From an uncultured Bacteroides sp. (lineage in GTDB: Bacteria; Bacteroidota; Bacteroidia; Bacteroidales; Bacteroidaceae): a DNA stretch of 34,247 nucleotides. Both the position numbers and the translations under genes were made by a program. The stretch covers positions 1-34,247 of the forward strand of contig USCT01000021.1 of NCBI GenBank assembly GCA_900553185.1, given 5' to 3'. This document shows, in pieces, positions 24,126 through 31,800 of the stretch. The number at the start of each line of letters is the position of its first letter. Position 1 is the stretch's first letter. The notes under the pieces were generated by a model that worked only from the letters and a program-made list of their open reading frames with translations, did no database searches and had not been told where the DNA came from.

Positions 24126-25766
24126 ATGATCCCGTATACTCAAAACTATCCGTTCTACCGCTGGGTTCCCAAACCGCTGGGAATTGTCATCCTGATACTG
24201 CTCTTTGTACCGATTCTTACAGTAGGAGGCGTATACACAGCCAACAGCGGTGAAATGACCGGAGGATTGGGAATCCAGTCAGAACACATCCAGTTCGTGG
24301 GTTTTGTAACCTCCGTCGGAATGGCTGCTTTTTCTCCTTTCTTTTACCAGTTGGTCTGCATCCGGCGGGAAAAACTCATGTGTATTACAGGTTTTTCCAT
24401 GCTGTATCTGCTAAGCTATGTATGTGCCGTGACCGACAACATCTTCCTGCTGGCTCTATGCAGCCTCATCATGGGCTTTCTGCGAATGGTACTGATGATG
24501 GTCAACCTGTTTACGCTCATAAAATATGCATTCGATATGGAAGCAACCCGAAACATAACCCCCGGAATGGAACCCGATACCGCCGAAGGATGGGACAGAC
24601 TGGACAAAGAAAAAAGTCAGAGTATGCCTGTCATCTACCTGTTCTTCATGATACTGGGACAGATAGGAACTTCGCTTACCGCCTGGCTGGCCTATACCTA
24701 TCAATGGCAGGATGTTTATTATTACATGATGGGAATGACGCTGTGTGCCATCCTGATTATTTTCATTACCATGCCTTACCACAGCTATACGGGAAGAAGA
24801 TTTCCGGTCAACTTCCGGAAATTCGGAAGCGTATCCGTATTCAGTGCCATGATGGTATGCATAATCTATGTATTAGTATACGGAAAGACACTCGACTGGT
24901 ATTCTGATCCGACCATTATACGTTCTACTTTACTTGCCGTATTTTTCGGAGCCGTATTCTTTTACATGGAATCTTCAGGGCATTCACCTTACTTTCTGCT
25001 GGACATATTCCGGCTGCGTACCATCAACATGGGAATCGTACTCTTCCTGTTGCTGATGATATTCAACACAAGTTCCCTTTTTGTCAATGTATTTACAGGA
25101 GTAGGAATGCAAATCGACAACTGGCAGAACGCAGCGTTAGGAAACTGGAGCATAGCCGGATATCTTATCGGTGCAGTCATTGCCATTATCCTGGGAGCAA
25201 GAGGAGTAAAACTGAAATACCTTTTTGCCGTCGGATTTCTTCTACTGGGTGTTTCGGCCCTGTTCATGTATTTCGAGGTACAGACCGCAGGCCTTTATGA
25301 ACGCATGAAGTATCCGGTTATCCTCCGCTCTACCGGCATGATGCTGATCTATTCGCTTACAGCGGTTCATGCCAACCAGCGAATGCCGTATAAATACCTT
25401 TCCACCTGGATCTGTATCATGCTCAGCGTACGAATGGTCATTGGCCCGGGTATAGGAACAGCTTTGTATACCAATGTACTGCAGCAACGCCAGCAACATT
25501 TCATCACCCGGTTTGCACAGGATACAGACAGAACCGATGTCCAGTCGGCCATATCGTACGACCAGACCGTGCAAGGAATGCGCCATCAGGGAAAAAGTGA
25601 AACAGAAGCCGAACACATGGCGGCTATCTCCACAAAAGGAAAGGTCCAGGTACAAGCTACTCTAGCCGCCGTAAAGGAAATGTCCGGGTGGACTTTCTAC
25701 GGTTGTATGATTGCCATGCTCTTTGTTCTCGTTTATCCATATCGCAAGAGGAAATTATCGGCCTGA
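24126..25766 (+). CDS. MFS drug transporter, EmrB/DHA2-like (about 14 helices)
   Basis: A 546-residue inner-membrane transporter with many hydrophobic helices. The length and partners (adaptor and TolC protein in the same operon) fit the 14-helix DHA2 group, which uses proton antiport to export drugs, fatty acids or bile-like compounds. The classical DHA2 sequence motifs are only weakly visible, so it is a divergent member; Bacteroidota EmrB-like proteins often are. A hydrophilic loop rich in Gln, Arg and Glu precedes the last helix. Substrate unknown. Confidence 0.88.
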   Translation: MIPYTQNYPFYRWVPKPLGIVILILLFVPILTVGGVYTANSGEMTGGLGIQSEHIQFVGFVTSVGMAAFSPFFYQLVCIRREKLMCITGFSMLYLLSYVCAVTDNIFLLALCSLIMGFLRMVLMMVNLFTLIKYAFDMEATRNITPGMEPDTAEGWDRLDKEKSQSMPVIYLFFMILGQIGTSLTAWLAYTYQWQDVYYYMMGMTLCAILIIFITMPYHSYTGRRFPVNFRKFGSVSVFSAMMVCIIYVLVYGKTLDWYSDPTIIRSTLLAVFFGAVFFYMESSGHSPYFLLDIFRLRTINMGIVLFLLLMIFNTSSLFVNVFTGVGMQIDNWQNAALGNWSIAGYLIGAVIAIILGARGVKLKYLFAVGFLLLGVSALFMYFEVQTAGLYERMKYPVILRSTGMMLIYSLTAVHANQRMPYKYLSTWICIMLSVRMVIGPGIGTALYTNVLQQRQQHFITRFAQDTDRTDVQSAISYDQTVQGMRHQGKSETEAEHMAAISTKGKVQVQATLAAVKEMSGWTFYGCMIAMLFVLVYPYRKRKLSA

Positions 25767-25784
25767 CGGGAGGAATTCCCGTCA
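25764..25784 (+). terminator. Small hairpin overlapping the MFS stop codon
   Basis: Perfect 8-bp arms TGACGGGA (25764-25771) and TCCCGTCA (25777-25784) around GGAAT. The TGA stop is the first three bases. There is no T run behind it, so it is at best a weak terminator or an RNA-end stabiliser. Confidence 0.45.
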
Positions 25785-25848
25785 AGTCCGGTAATTTATC
25801 ACAGGAATTGTTATCTTAGCGGAATCAATCGCTTGATCGGTAACAACA

Positions 25849-26733
25849 ATGGAAAACGCAACTATAAGACTCGAAAAATTGCAGAAAGAAATAACCGGTC
25901 GGTCTGATGTCTGTTCATCGGGCGGACCGGTTTCCGATTTTCCGGAAAGTTTCAAAAACGGACTTCTGAATTTCGGTATCGGGCTGATTGTCTGCACAAA
26001 AGGGGAATTCGACTTTTCCCTTTCGGCAGAAACCTATACGGCCAGAGCTGGAGAAACGGTTTTTCTTCCCGAGGGAAAAACATTTCGCATCATCCGCCAG
26101 TCTGACCAATTGGAAGTTTATATGCTTATCTACAAAGTTGCCCCCATTAAAGATGTACTGGGAAATCAGGTATATTCTGTCCATTTATACAGTAAAATGT
26201 CACCCGATACCCACTATGTATGGAAAACCGGCGACGAAGAAAATGTATCAGGTTATATTGCTCTTCTAGGAACAGATACCCCTTCACAGGAAGACCTGTT
26301 TGCCACCAGCGAACGAAAACTTCTTCTCCTGTCACTTACCTACCGCTTATGTTCCGTTTTTCAGCGGCTATACCTTTCCAGAAAAGCCAACAAGGCCCGG
26401 CAGACAGAAATCTTCCTTCGCCTGATCCAACTGATTGATAAATACTACATGAAGGAACGCGGAGTGGAATTCTATGCCGGCAAACTTTTTCTATCGCCCA
26501 AATACCTGTCAGGAATTTCCAAATCAGTATGTGGCTACACCGTACAGGAACTGGTATTCAAAGCCATCATCCGAAAAAGCATGGCACTTCTTGACGGAAC
26601 GAACAAGACTGTTCAAGAAATTTCCGAAGACTTGAACTTTCCTACTCCTTCCAGTTTCGGAACCTTTTTCAAAAAACAGACGGGCCTGTCTCCCCAAAAA
26701 TACAGGGAAAGAGAAACAACAGAATCTCACTGA
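25849..26733 (+). CDS. AraC-family transcriptional regulator
   Basis: A 294-residue regulator. The N-terminal half (about 30-140) is a cupin-like sensor domain (Y-T-A-R-A-G-E-T-V-F-L-P-E-G-K-T-F-R). The C-terminal part (about 190-288) has the two helix-turn-helix units of AraC proteins: Y-A-G-K-L-F-L-S-P-K-Y-L-S-G-I-S-K and the second unit V-Q-E-I-S-E-D-L-N-F-P-T-P-S-S-F-G-T-F-F-K-K-Q-T-G-L-S-P-Q. It follows the EmrAB/TolC-like operon by about 80 bases in the same direction and has a possible own -7 box (TATCTTAG, 25812-25819). Most likely it controls that operon, as a ligand-responsive activator; this is inference from position. Confidence 0.92.
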   Translation: MENATIRLEKLQKEITGRSDVCSSGGPVSDFPESFKNGLLNFGIGLIVCTKGEFDFSLSAETYTARAGETVFLPEGKTFRIIRQSDQLEVYMLIYKVAPIKDVLGNQVYSVHLYSKMSPDTHYVWKTGDEENVSGYIALLGTDTPSQEDLFATSERKLLLLSLTYRLCSVFQRLYLSRKANKARQTEIFLRLIQLIDKYYMKERGVEFYAGKLFLSPKYLSGISKSVCGYTVQELVFKAIIRKSMALLDGTNKTVQEISEDLNFPTPSSFGTFFKKQTGLSPQKYRERETTESH

Positions 26734-26743
26734 TAAATCCTGT

Positions 26744-27463
26744 TTATACCGTGGAAGTTTCTGATACAGGTTCCATACCGGTTTCCGTTTCCACAGATAA
26801 GGAGGATTCCGGCTGAATGATCCGTCCATCTACCAGATGAATCGTACGGTCGGTCTGGAGTGCCAGTCCCTCATCGTGTGTCACAATGACAAAAGTCTGT
26901 CCCAGTTTGTCACGCAATTCGAAAAACAAGCTGTGCAGTTCTTCCTTATTCCGGGTATCCAGACTCCCGGAAGGTTCATCTGCCAGAACCACAGCCGGAT
27001 GATTGATTAAGGCACGCGCTACCGCCACACGTTGCTTTTCCCCTCCTGAGAGCTCAGATGGCTTGTGTCCTGCCCGTTCCTTCAGTCCTAGAAACTCCAG
27101 CATATCCAAAGCCTGCCGGCGAGCATTTCCGGAAGAAACTCCTTGAATTAAAGCAGGAATCATCACGTTCTCCAGCGCCGTAAATTCCGGCAACAGTTGA
27201 TGAAACTGAAATACAAAACCGATGTGTTTGTTTCGAAATGCAGACAATTCCTTTTCCTTAAGCCGGTTTACTTCCGTATTATCCAATATAATCCGTCCGG
27301 TATCCGGTTTGTCAAGGGTTCCCATTATCTGCAGCAACGTGGTCTTACCCGCTCCACTAGGCCCTACAATACTGACAATCTCTCCTTTATCTATGGTTAA
27401 ATCGATTCCTTTCAATACTTGCAACGAACCGAAACTTTTTGTTATACCTTCCAGTTGAATCAT
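26744..27463 (-). CDS. LolD-like ABC transporter ATP-binding protein
   Basis: A 239-residue ATPase with Walker A G-P-S-G-A-G-K-T-T near 34-42, signature L-S-G-G-E-K-Q-R, Walker B V-V-L-A-D-E-P-S-G-S-L-D and H-loop V-I-V-T-H-D-E. It is closest to LolD, which powers release of outer-membrane lipoproteins from the inner membrane with LolC/LolE. No permease is adjacent, so its partner must be encoded elsewhere, a usual state in Bacteroidota. The last about 20 residues form an extra Glu/Ser/Thr/Val-rich tail. It starts 6 bases after the TcdA-like stop, so it is the last gene of that operon; it converges on the AraC gene with a 10-base gap. Confidence 0.9.
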   Translation of the reverse strand: MIQLEGITKSFGSLQVLKGIDLTIDKGEIVSIVGPSGAGKTTLLQIMGTLDKPDTGRIILDNTEVNRLKEKELSAFRNKHIGFVFQFHQLLPEFTALENVMIPALIQGVSSGNARRQALDMLEFLGLKERAGHKPSELSGGEKQRVAVARALINHPAVVLADEPSGSLDTRNKEELHSLFFELRDKLGQTFVIVTHDEGLALQTDRTIHLVDGRIIQPESSLSVETETGMEPVSETSTV

Positions 27464-27469
27464 ATTTCC

Positions 27470-28192
27470 TTATAATTTACGAATAACATACTCTGCCAGA
27501 TAACAACCGAAAACAGCCGGCATGTAACTGACAGTTCCTGCCGTCGACTTTTTATTTTGCTCATTGTCTACCAGAATAACGGCTTTCGGATCGGCCTGTT
27601 CGGTACTGAAAACTACCGGCAACTTGCGTCTCATCCCCATCTTCTGCAAACGTTTCCGTACAGCCTTGCTCAATCCGCAATGATAAGTTTCCCACAGATC
27701 AGCAAAACGTACCTGGGTAATATCACGCTTTGCTCCGGCTCCCATACTGCTTACAATCTTTATTCCACGTTGCAAGGCATGATAAATCAAATAACATTTG
27801 GGAGCTACCGTATCAATGGCATCGACTATAAAATCATAATTTGTCTTGTCCAGCAATTCCGGAATAGCTTCATCTTTCAAATAAACCGGAAGCACCGTCA
27901 GATCCAGATCCGGATTTATATCCAGGAAACGGGCAGCCAGGACTTCTGCCTTCGGACGTCCAATGACAGAATGCGTAGCCGGAAGCTGACGATTGATGTT
28001 GCTTGGTTGCACCGTATCGGCATCCACAATGGTCATCCGTCCTACCCCGGCACGACAAATCATTTCGGCCGCATACGCACCTACTCCTCCCAGTCCGACT
28101 ACCAGCACATGAGCCTTTCGCAGACGTTTCATCTTTTCTTCACCCAACAGCAATTCCGTACGTTGCTGCCAGGTCTGATCTTTTTCACACAT
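27470..28192 (-). CDS. tcdA: tRNA threonylcarbamoyladenosine dehydratase (TcdA-like, ThiF/E1 family)
   Basis: A 240-residue E1-like enzyme. G-L-G-G-V-G-A-Y-A-A is the nucleotide-binding loop near 33-42, followed by A-G-V-G-R-M-T-I-V-D-A-D-T-V-Q-P-S-N-I-N-R-Q, D-A-I-D-T-V-A-P-K, and S-S-M-G-A-G-A-K-R-D in the middle. In E. coli TcdA/CsdL cyclises t6A37 of ANN-decoding tRNAs to ct6A using ATP. I chose MCEKDQTWQQRTELLLG at 28192 because E-R-type F/W-Q-R-T/x-x-L-L-G starts are typical and it avoids overlap with the antiporter gene (22-base gap); the longer frame to 28300 runs into that gene. Confidence 0.88.
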   Translation of the reverse strand: MCEKDQTWQQRTELLLGEEKMKRLRKAHVLVVGLGGVGAYAAEMICRAGVGRMTIVDADTVQPSNINRQLPATHSVIGRPKAEVLAARFLDINPDLDLTVLPVYLKDEAIPELLDKTNYDFIVDAIDTVAPKCYLIYHALQRGIKIVSSMGAGAKRDITQVRFADLWETYHCGLSKAVRKRLQKMGMRRKLPVVFSTEQADPKAVILVDNEQNKKSTAGTVSYMPAVFGCYLAEYVIRKL

Positions 28193-28214
28193 GTATCTTG
28201 ATGAAATAAAAAAC

Positions 28215-30359
28215 TTATGAATCTTTTTTAAACCACTTGTAAAACCATTTCCCCACCTTATCATAATACTGGGTTTCTGCATATCCACGTGGATCAGCAA
28301 AAGTCAGTGATTCATTGGGATCTCCCATTTGGTCAGGATAAAGAACCATGATACTGTTATTATTGAAATACCGGGATATCTGGTTGGGAAGCCGTTCAAA
28401 AGCCGAATCATACGAAATCGATCCCCGTCGCGAACTGACTATCACCAGTAAATGATCATAATTTACCTGCCCCGTAATAATTAACAGATCTTCCCAGTTA
28501 TCCAGTTCCTGATACTCAGCAAACACCTCTTTATGTAATTTCTGAATACAGCCCTTCAGATACCCGAGTGTCTGAGGATGAGCAAAAAAATGCAGTCTGC
28601 ATCCCAGTTGCGTACTCATTCGGCACAGATGAGTTACCCACTTTACAAAACCATGCTCGAATTCAGCTTTGGGAGGCACAGCCACCAGAATACGGCGTAA
28701 CGTATTTACAGGCATCTGAAAACGTGCAATCATGACCTGCTGATAATAATTCTTCAACAAATTCTCGGCCAGACTGCCAAAGAAAGAATCCACGATATTG
28801 GTCTTGTAATGAAGACCGATAATAATACCTGTCACATCATATTCCTTGGCCGTATGAAGAATTCCTGTCGCAATATTCAAATCAAAACGACTGACTGTTT
28901 TCATTGGAACATTTACTGACGCGGCAATCTGTGCGGCCCGCTCCAGATTTCTTTTCCCACGCATCTCCAGACGAACGGAATCATCGTTATCATTGATGAC
29001 ATTCAAGGCTACCATATTATCCATCCGCTTCGGATTACGGACTACCAGTCCCAGCGCAATCAGGTTTTCGAGTGTTTCCGGATTGGCCAGCGGTATCAGA
29101 AAACGTTCTTTCTCGTTGGCCTTTTCCTCATTCAGCTCCACATCGCTCATTACAATCCGCTTTGCCGCATGCTCCGTGATAAAGGAGCTGACTACGCAGG
29201 TAACCAAAATTAATAATATCGTTCCATTCAGCACATCTTCATTCAACAGCCGTTCACCATCCGGCAAGATAATATTATATCCCACCAGCACGGCAGCCAG
29301 GGTAGCAGCCGCCTGAGCATTGCTCAAACCAAACATCAGCTCACGTTCGACGGCCTTCATCCGGTAGATTTTCTGTGTCAGCCAGGAAGCAATCCACTTC
29401 CCCAACAATGCCACCACAATCATGACGCCAGCTACCTTCAAGGAATCAATGTGTCCGAAAAGCACATTCACATTGATAAGCATTCCTACCCCGATCAAGA
29501 AATACGGAATGAAAAGAGCATTTCCTACAAACTCCAGATGACTCATCAGCGGTGATACATGCGGAATCAACCGGTTCAGGACCAGACCGGCCAAAAAAGC
29601 CCCCAGAATACCTTCCATACCCACCAGCTCCATCAGCCCGGCACCCAGGAAAACCATGGCCATTACGAATATATACTGCACGACATTGTCACTGTAACGC
29701 CGGAAGAACCACCGTCCGATACGGGGAAAAGCATACATAATCACTGCACTCAGTACAATAACCTTCAGCACCAGCCATATCCAGAACATTTCAGAGGTAT
29801 CTCCTTTGAACATACCTCCTATTACCGCCAGAACCAGCAATGTCAACGTATCCGTCACAGCCGTTCCACCAACTGCAATACCTACAGCCCGCTGCCGGTT
29901 AATACCGTAACGGATCACAATGGGATAGGCAATCAACGTATGAGAAGCATACATACTGGCCAGCAATACTGAAGTAATCAGTCCATATCCCAAAATATGC
30001 AAGTTGGTCCAGACACCTATTCCTAACGGAAAAATAAAAGCCAACAGTCCCAAGACCGTAGCCTTGACCCGGATACTCTTGAAATCCTCCATATTCATTT
30101 CAAGACCGGCCAGAAACATGATATAATAAAGCCCTACCTTGCCGAACAGCTCAAAACTACTGTCACGTGCCAGAATGTTAAATCCGTGTTCTCCGATAAC
30201 CACTCCGGCCAAAATCATCCCGATGATATGCGGAATGCGCAACCGTTCGAGCACAATGGGGGCAAACAGAATTATAACCAGTACCAGGAAGAAAATCCAC
30301 GTAGGATCTGTAATGGGGAAATGGATATTCACGTCTATCCAGTCAAGCATTTCTTTCAT
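28215..30359 (-). CDS. CPA2-family cation/proton antiporter with C-terminal USP-like domains
   Basis: About 714 residues. The first about 400 form 12-13 membrane helices of the CPA2 Na+(K+)/H+ exchanger fold, with G-G-T-A-V-T-D-T-L-T and the G-A-F-L-A-G-L-V-L-N-R segment. Residues about 425-680 are soluble and look like two universal-stress-protein-type halves (A-K-E-Y-D-V-T-G-I-I-I-G-L-H and R-R-I-L-V-A-V-P-P), probably a regulatory nucleotide-binding module. I start at the ATG at 30359; an ATG at 30380 is also in frame, but a -7 box at 30389-30396 would then leave almost no leader. First gene of an operon with tcdA and the LolD-like gene. Ion specificity cannot be read from sequence. Confidence 0.9.
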   Translation of the reverse strand: MKEMLDWIDVNIHFPITDPTWIFFLVLVIILFAPIVLERLRIPHIIGMILAGVVIGEHGFNILARDSSFELFGKVGLYYIMFLAGLEMNMEDFKSIRVKATVLGLLAFIFPLGIGVWTNLHILGYGLITSVLLASMYASHTLIAYPIVIRYGINRQRAVGIAVGGTAVTDTLTLLVLAVIGGMFKGDTSEMFWIWLVLKVIVLSAVIMYAFPRIGRWFFRRYSDNVVQYIFVMAMVFLGAGLMELVGMEGILGAFLAGLVLNRLIPHVSPLMSHLEFVGNALFIPYFLIGVGMLINVNVLFGHIDSLKVAGVMIVVALLGKWIASWLTQKIYRMKAVERELMFGLSNAQAAATLAAVLVGYNIILPDGERLLNEDVLNGTILLILVTCVVSSFITEHAAKRIVMSDVELNEEKANEKERFLIPLANPETLENLIALGLVVRNPKRMDNMVALNVINDNDDSVRLEMRGKRNLERAAQIAASVNVPMKTVSRFDLNIATGILHTAKEYDVTGIIIGLHYKTNIVDSFFGSLAENLLKNYYQQVMIARFQMPVNTLRRILVAVPPKAEFEHGFVKWVTHLCRMSTQLGCRLHFFAHPQTLGYLKGCIQKLHKEVFAEYQELDNWEDLLIITGQVNYDHLLVIVSSRRGSISYDSAFERLPNQISRYFNNNSIMVLYPDQMGDPNESLTFADPRGYAETQYYDKVGKWFYKWFKKDS

Positions 30360-30388
30360 AAAAGGGCATTCACTATTCATTTCTAAGA

Positions 30389-30396
30389 CAAAAATA
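30389..30396 (-). promoter_or_regulatory. -7 box of the antiporter operon
   Basis: Reads TATTTTTG on the minus strand, an exact TAnnTTTG match; no clear -33 box. Confidence 0.5.
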
Positions 30397-30439
30397 TGAA
30401 AAAACTTTCATTTTTACTGATAGTTATCCAAGAATGTTT

Positions 30440-30447
30440 TATTTTTG
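30440..30447 (+). promoter_or_regulatory. -7 box of asd
   Basis: TATTTTTG followed by C, an exact TAnnTTTG match, giving a leader of about 75 bases before asd. No clear TTTG at -33. Confidence 0.55.
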
Positions 30448-30528
30448 CAGGCAATTGAAAAATAGGACGGAGGGAATGAAGCCGGCCTTATCAATCACAC
30501 TTAGTAACACGTATAAAAGTAAAAGAAA

Positions 30529-31539
30529 ATGAAAGTAGCAATTGTTGGTGCGAGCGGAGCAGTAGGACAAGAGTTCTTGCGTGTGCTCGACGAAAGAAAT
30601 TTCCCGGTTGATGAATTACTGTTATTTGGTTCTTCACGCAGTGCAGGCCGAAAATACGCATTTCGCGGCAAGGAAATTGAAGTCAAACTTCTGCAGCACA
30701 ATGATGACTTTAAAGGTGTAGATATCGCCTTTACTTCAGCGGGTGCAGGCACTTCCAAGGAATTTGCTGAAACCATCACGAAGTATGGAGCCGTGATGAT
30801 TGACAACTCCAGCGCATTCCGTATGGATACAGACATTCCATTGGTCGTACCAGAAGTAAATCCGAATGACGCATTAAACCGCCCACGCGGTATCATTGCT
30901 AACCCGAACTGTACAACCATCCAGATGGTAGTCGCTTTGAAAGCCATCGAGAACCTGACTCATATCAAACGTGTACACGTATCTACCTACCAGGCAGCCA
31001 GTGGTGCCGGTGCAGCGGCCATGGACGAATTGTATGAACAATACCGTCAGGTACTGGCCGGAGAACCTGTTACCGTAGAAAAATTTGCCTACCAGCTGGC
31101 ATTCAACCTGATTCCTCAAATCGACGTATTTACCGACAACGGTTATACCAAGGAAGAGATGAAGATGTACAACGAGACACGCAAAATCATGCATTCGGAT
31201 GTACAGGTAAGCGCTACCTGCGTACGTGTACCGGCCTTGCGTTCTCACTCGGAAAGTATCTGGATTGAGACAGAACGTCCGGTTTCTGTAGAAGAAGCCC
31301 GTGAAGCTTTCTCGAAGGGAGAAGGACTGGTTCTGATGGACAATCCCGAAAAGAAAGAATATCCGATGCCGTTGTTCCTGGCCGGTAAAGACCCTGTGTA
31401 TGTAGGACGTATCCGTAAGGACCTGGCAAACGAAAACGGCTTGGCATTCTGGATTGTTGGCGACCAGATCAAGAAAGGTGCCGCACTGAATGCCGTACAG
31501 ATCGCCGAATATCTGATTAAAGTAAAGAATATCGGATAA
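30529..31539 (+). CDS. asd: Aspartate-semialdehyde dehydrogenase
   Basis: A 336-residue cytoplasmic enzyme that reduces aspartyl-4-phosphate to aspartate-4-semialdehyde with NADPH, the branch-point step to lysine/diaminopimelate, threonine and methionine. Evidence: G-A-S-G-A-V-G nucleotide loop at 7-13, catalytic Cys128 in N-P-N-C-T-T-I-Q, Q-A-A-S-G-A-G near 155-161, and R-V-P-A-L-R-S-H ending at His240, the active-site base. Length and motif order are typical. Codons are of the well-expressed kind. Monocistronic with its own promoter and terminator. Confidence 0.97.
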   Translation: MKVAIVGASGAVGQEFLRVLDERNFPVDELLLFGSSRSAGRKYAFRGKEIEVKLLQHNDDFKGVDIAFTSAGAGTSKEFAETITKYGAVMIDNSSAFRMDTDIPLVVPEVNPNDALNRPRGIIANPNCTTIQMVVALKAIENLTHIKRVHVSTYQAASGAGAAAMDELYEQYRQVLAGEPVTVEKFAYQLAFNLIPQIDVFTDNGYTKEEMKMYNETRKIMHSDVQVSATCVRVPALRSHSESIWIETERPVSVEEAREAFSKGEGLVLMDNPEKKEYPMPLFLAGKDPVYVGRIRKDLANENGLAFWIVGDQIKKGAALNAVQIAEYLIKVKNIG

Positions 31540-31559
31540 AGATATTACACAATATAAGG

Positions 31560-31600
31560 AAAAAGGTGGTTGTTTCCGTAACGGGACAATCACCTTTTTT
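31560..31600 (+). terminator. Rho-independent terminator of asd
   Basis: AAAAAGGTGGTTGT (31560-31573) pairs with ACAATCACCTTTTT (31586-31599), one G-T pair, ending in a T run. The A run on the left arm means it can also work for transcripts from the opposite strand. Confidence 0.9.
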
Positions 31601-31625
31601 ATACTCTCTTGTTCGGATGTTTCTT

Positions 31626-31657
31626 GCCTTTTCTTTTTGCCGTCAAAAAGAAAAGGC
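31626..31657. repeat. Perfect palindrome with 14-bp arms and 4-base loop
   Basis: GCCTTTTCTTTTTG (31626-31639), loop CCGT, then CAAAAAGAAAAGGC (31644-31657). It sits between asd and the convergent glycoside hydrolase gene, after the asd terminator. It may be a member of a dispersed intergenic repeat family, or a second terminator. The 140 bases that follow (to about 31800) contain no gene I can support; one open frame of 61 codons overlaps the palindrome. Confidence 0.7.
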
Positions 31658-31800
31658 TAACAAAAGGAAAAACTGCCGGCCGTCTTGAGGCGAATCTGAA
31701 ACGTTTCCTGTCGGAAGCGCAGGACTACATTTCTACGCTTTTTCACCTCAAAACCAAGTCCGGAATCTTTCTCTCTGCTATTGGATGTATGTAAAACACA

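Noticed and set aside
30874..31593. A 239-codon minus-strand frame opposite asd
   Set aside because: It lies almost wholly antisense to a fully conserved enzyme gene and starts inside its terminator; there are no protein family features.
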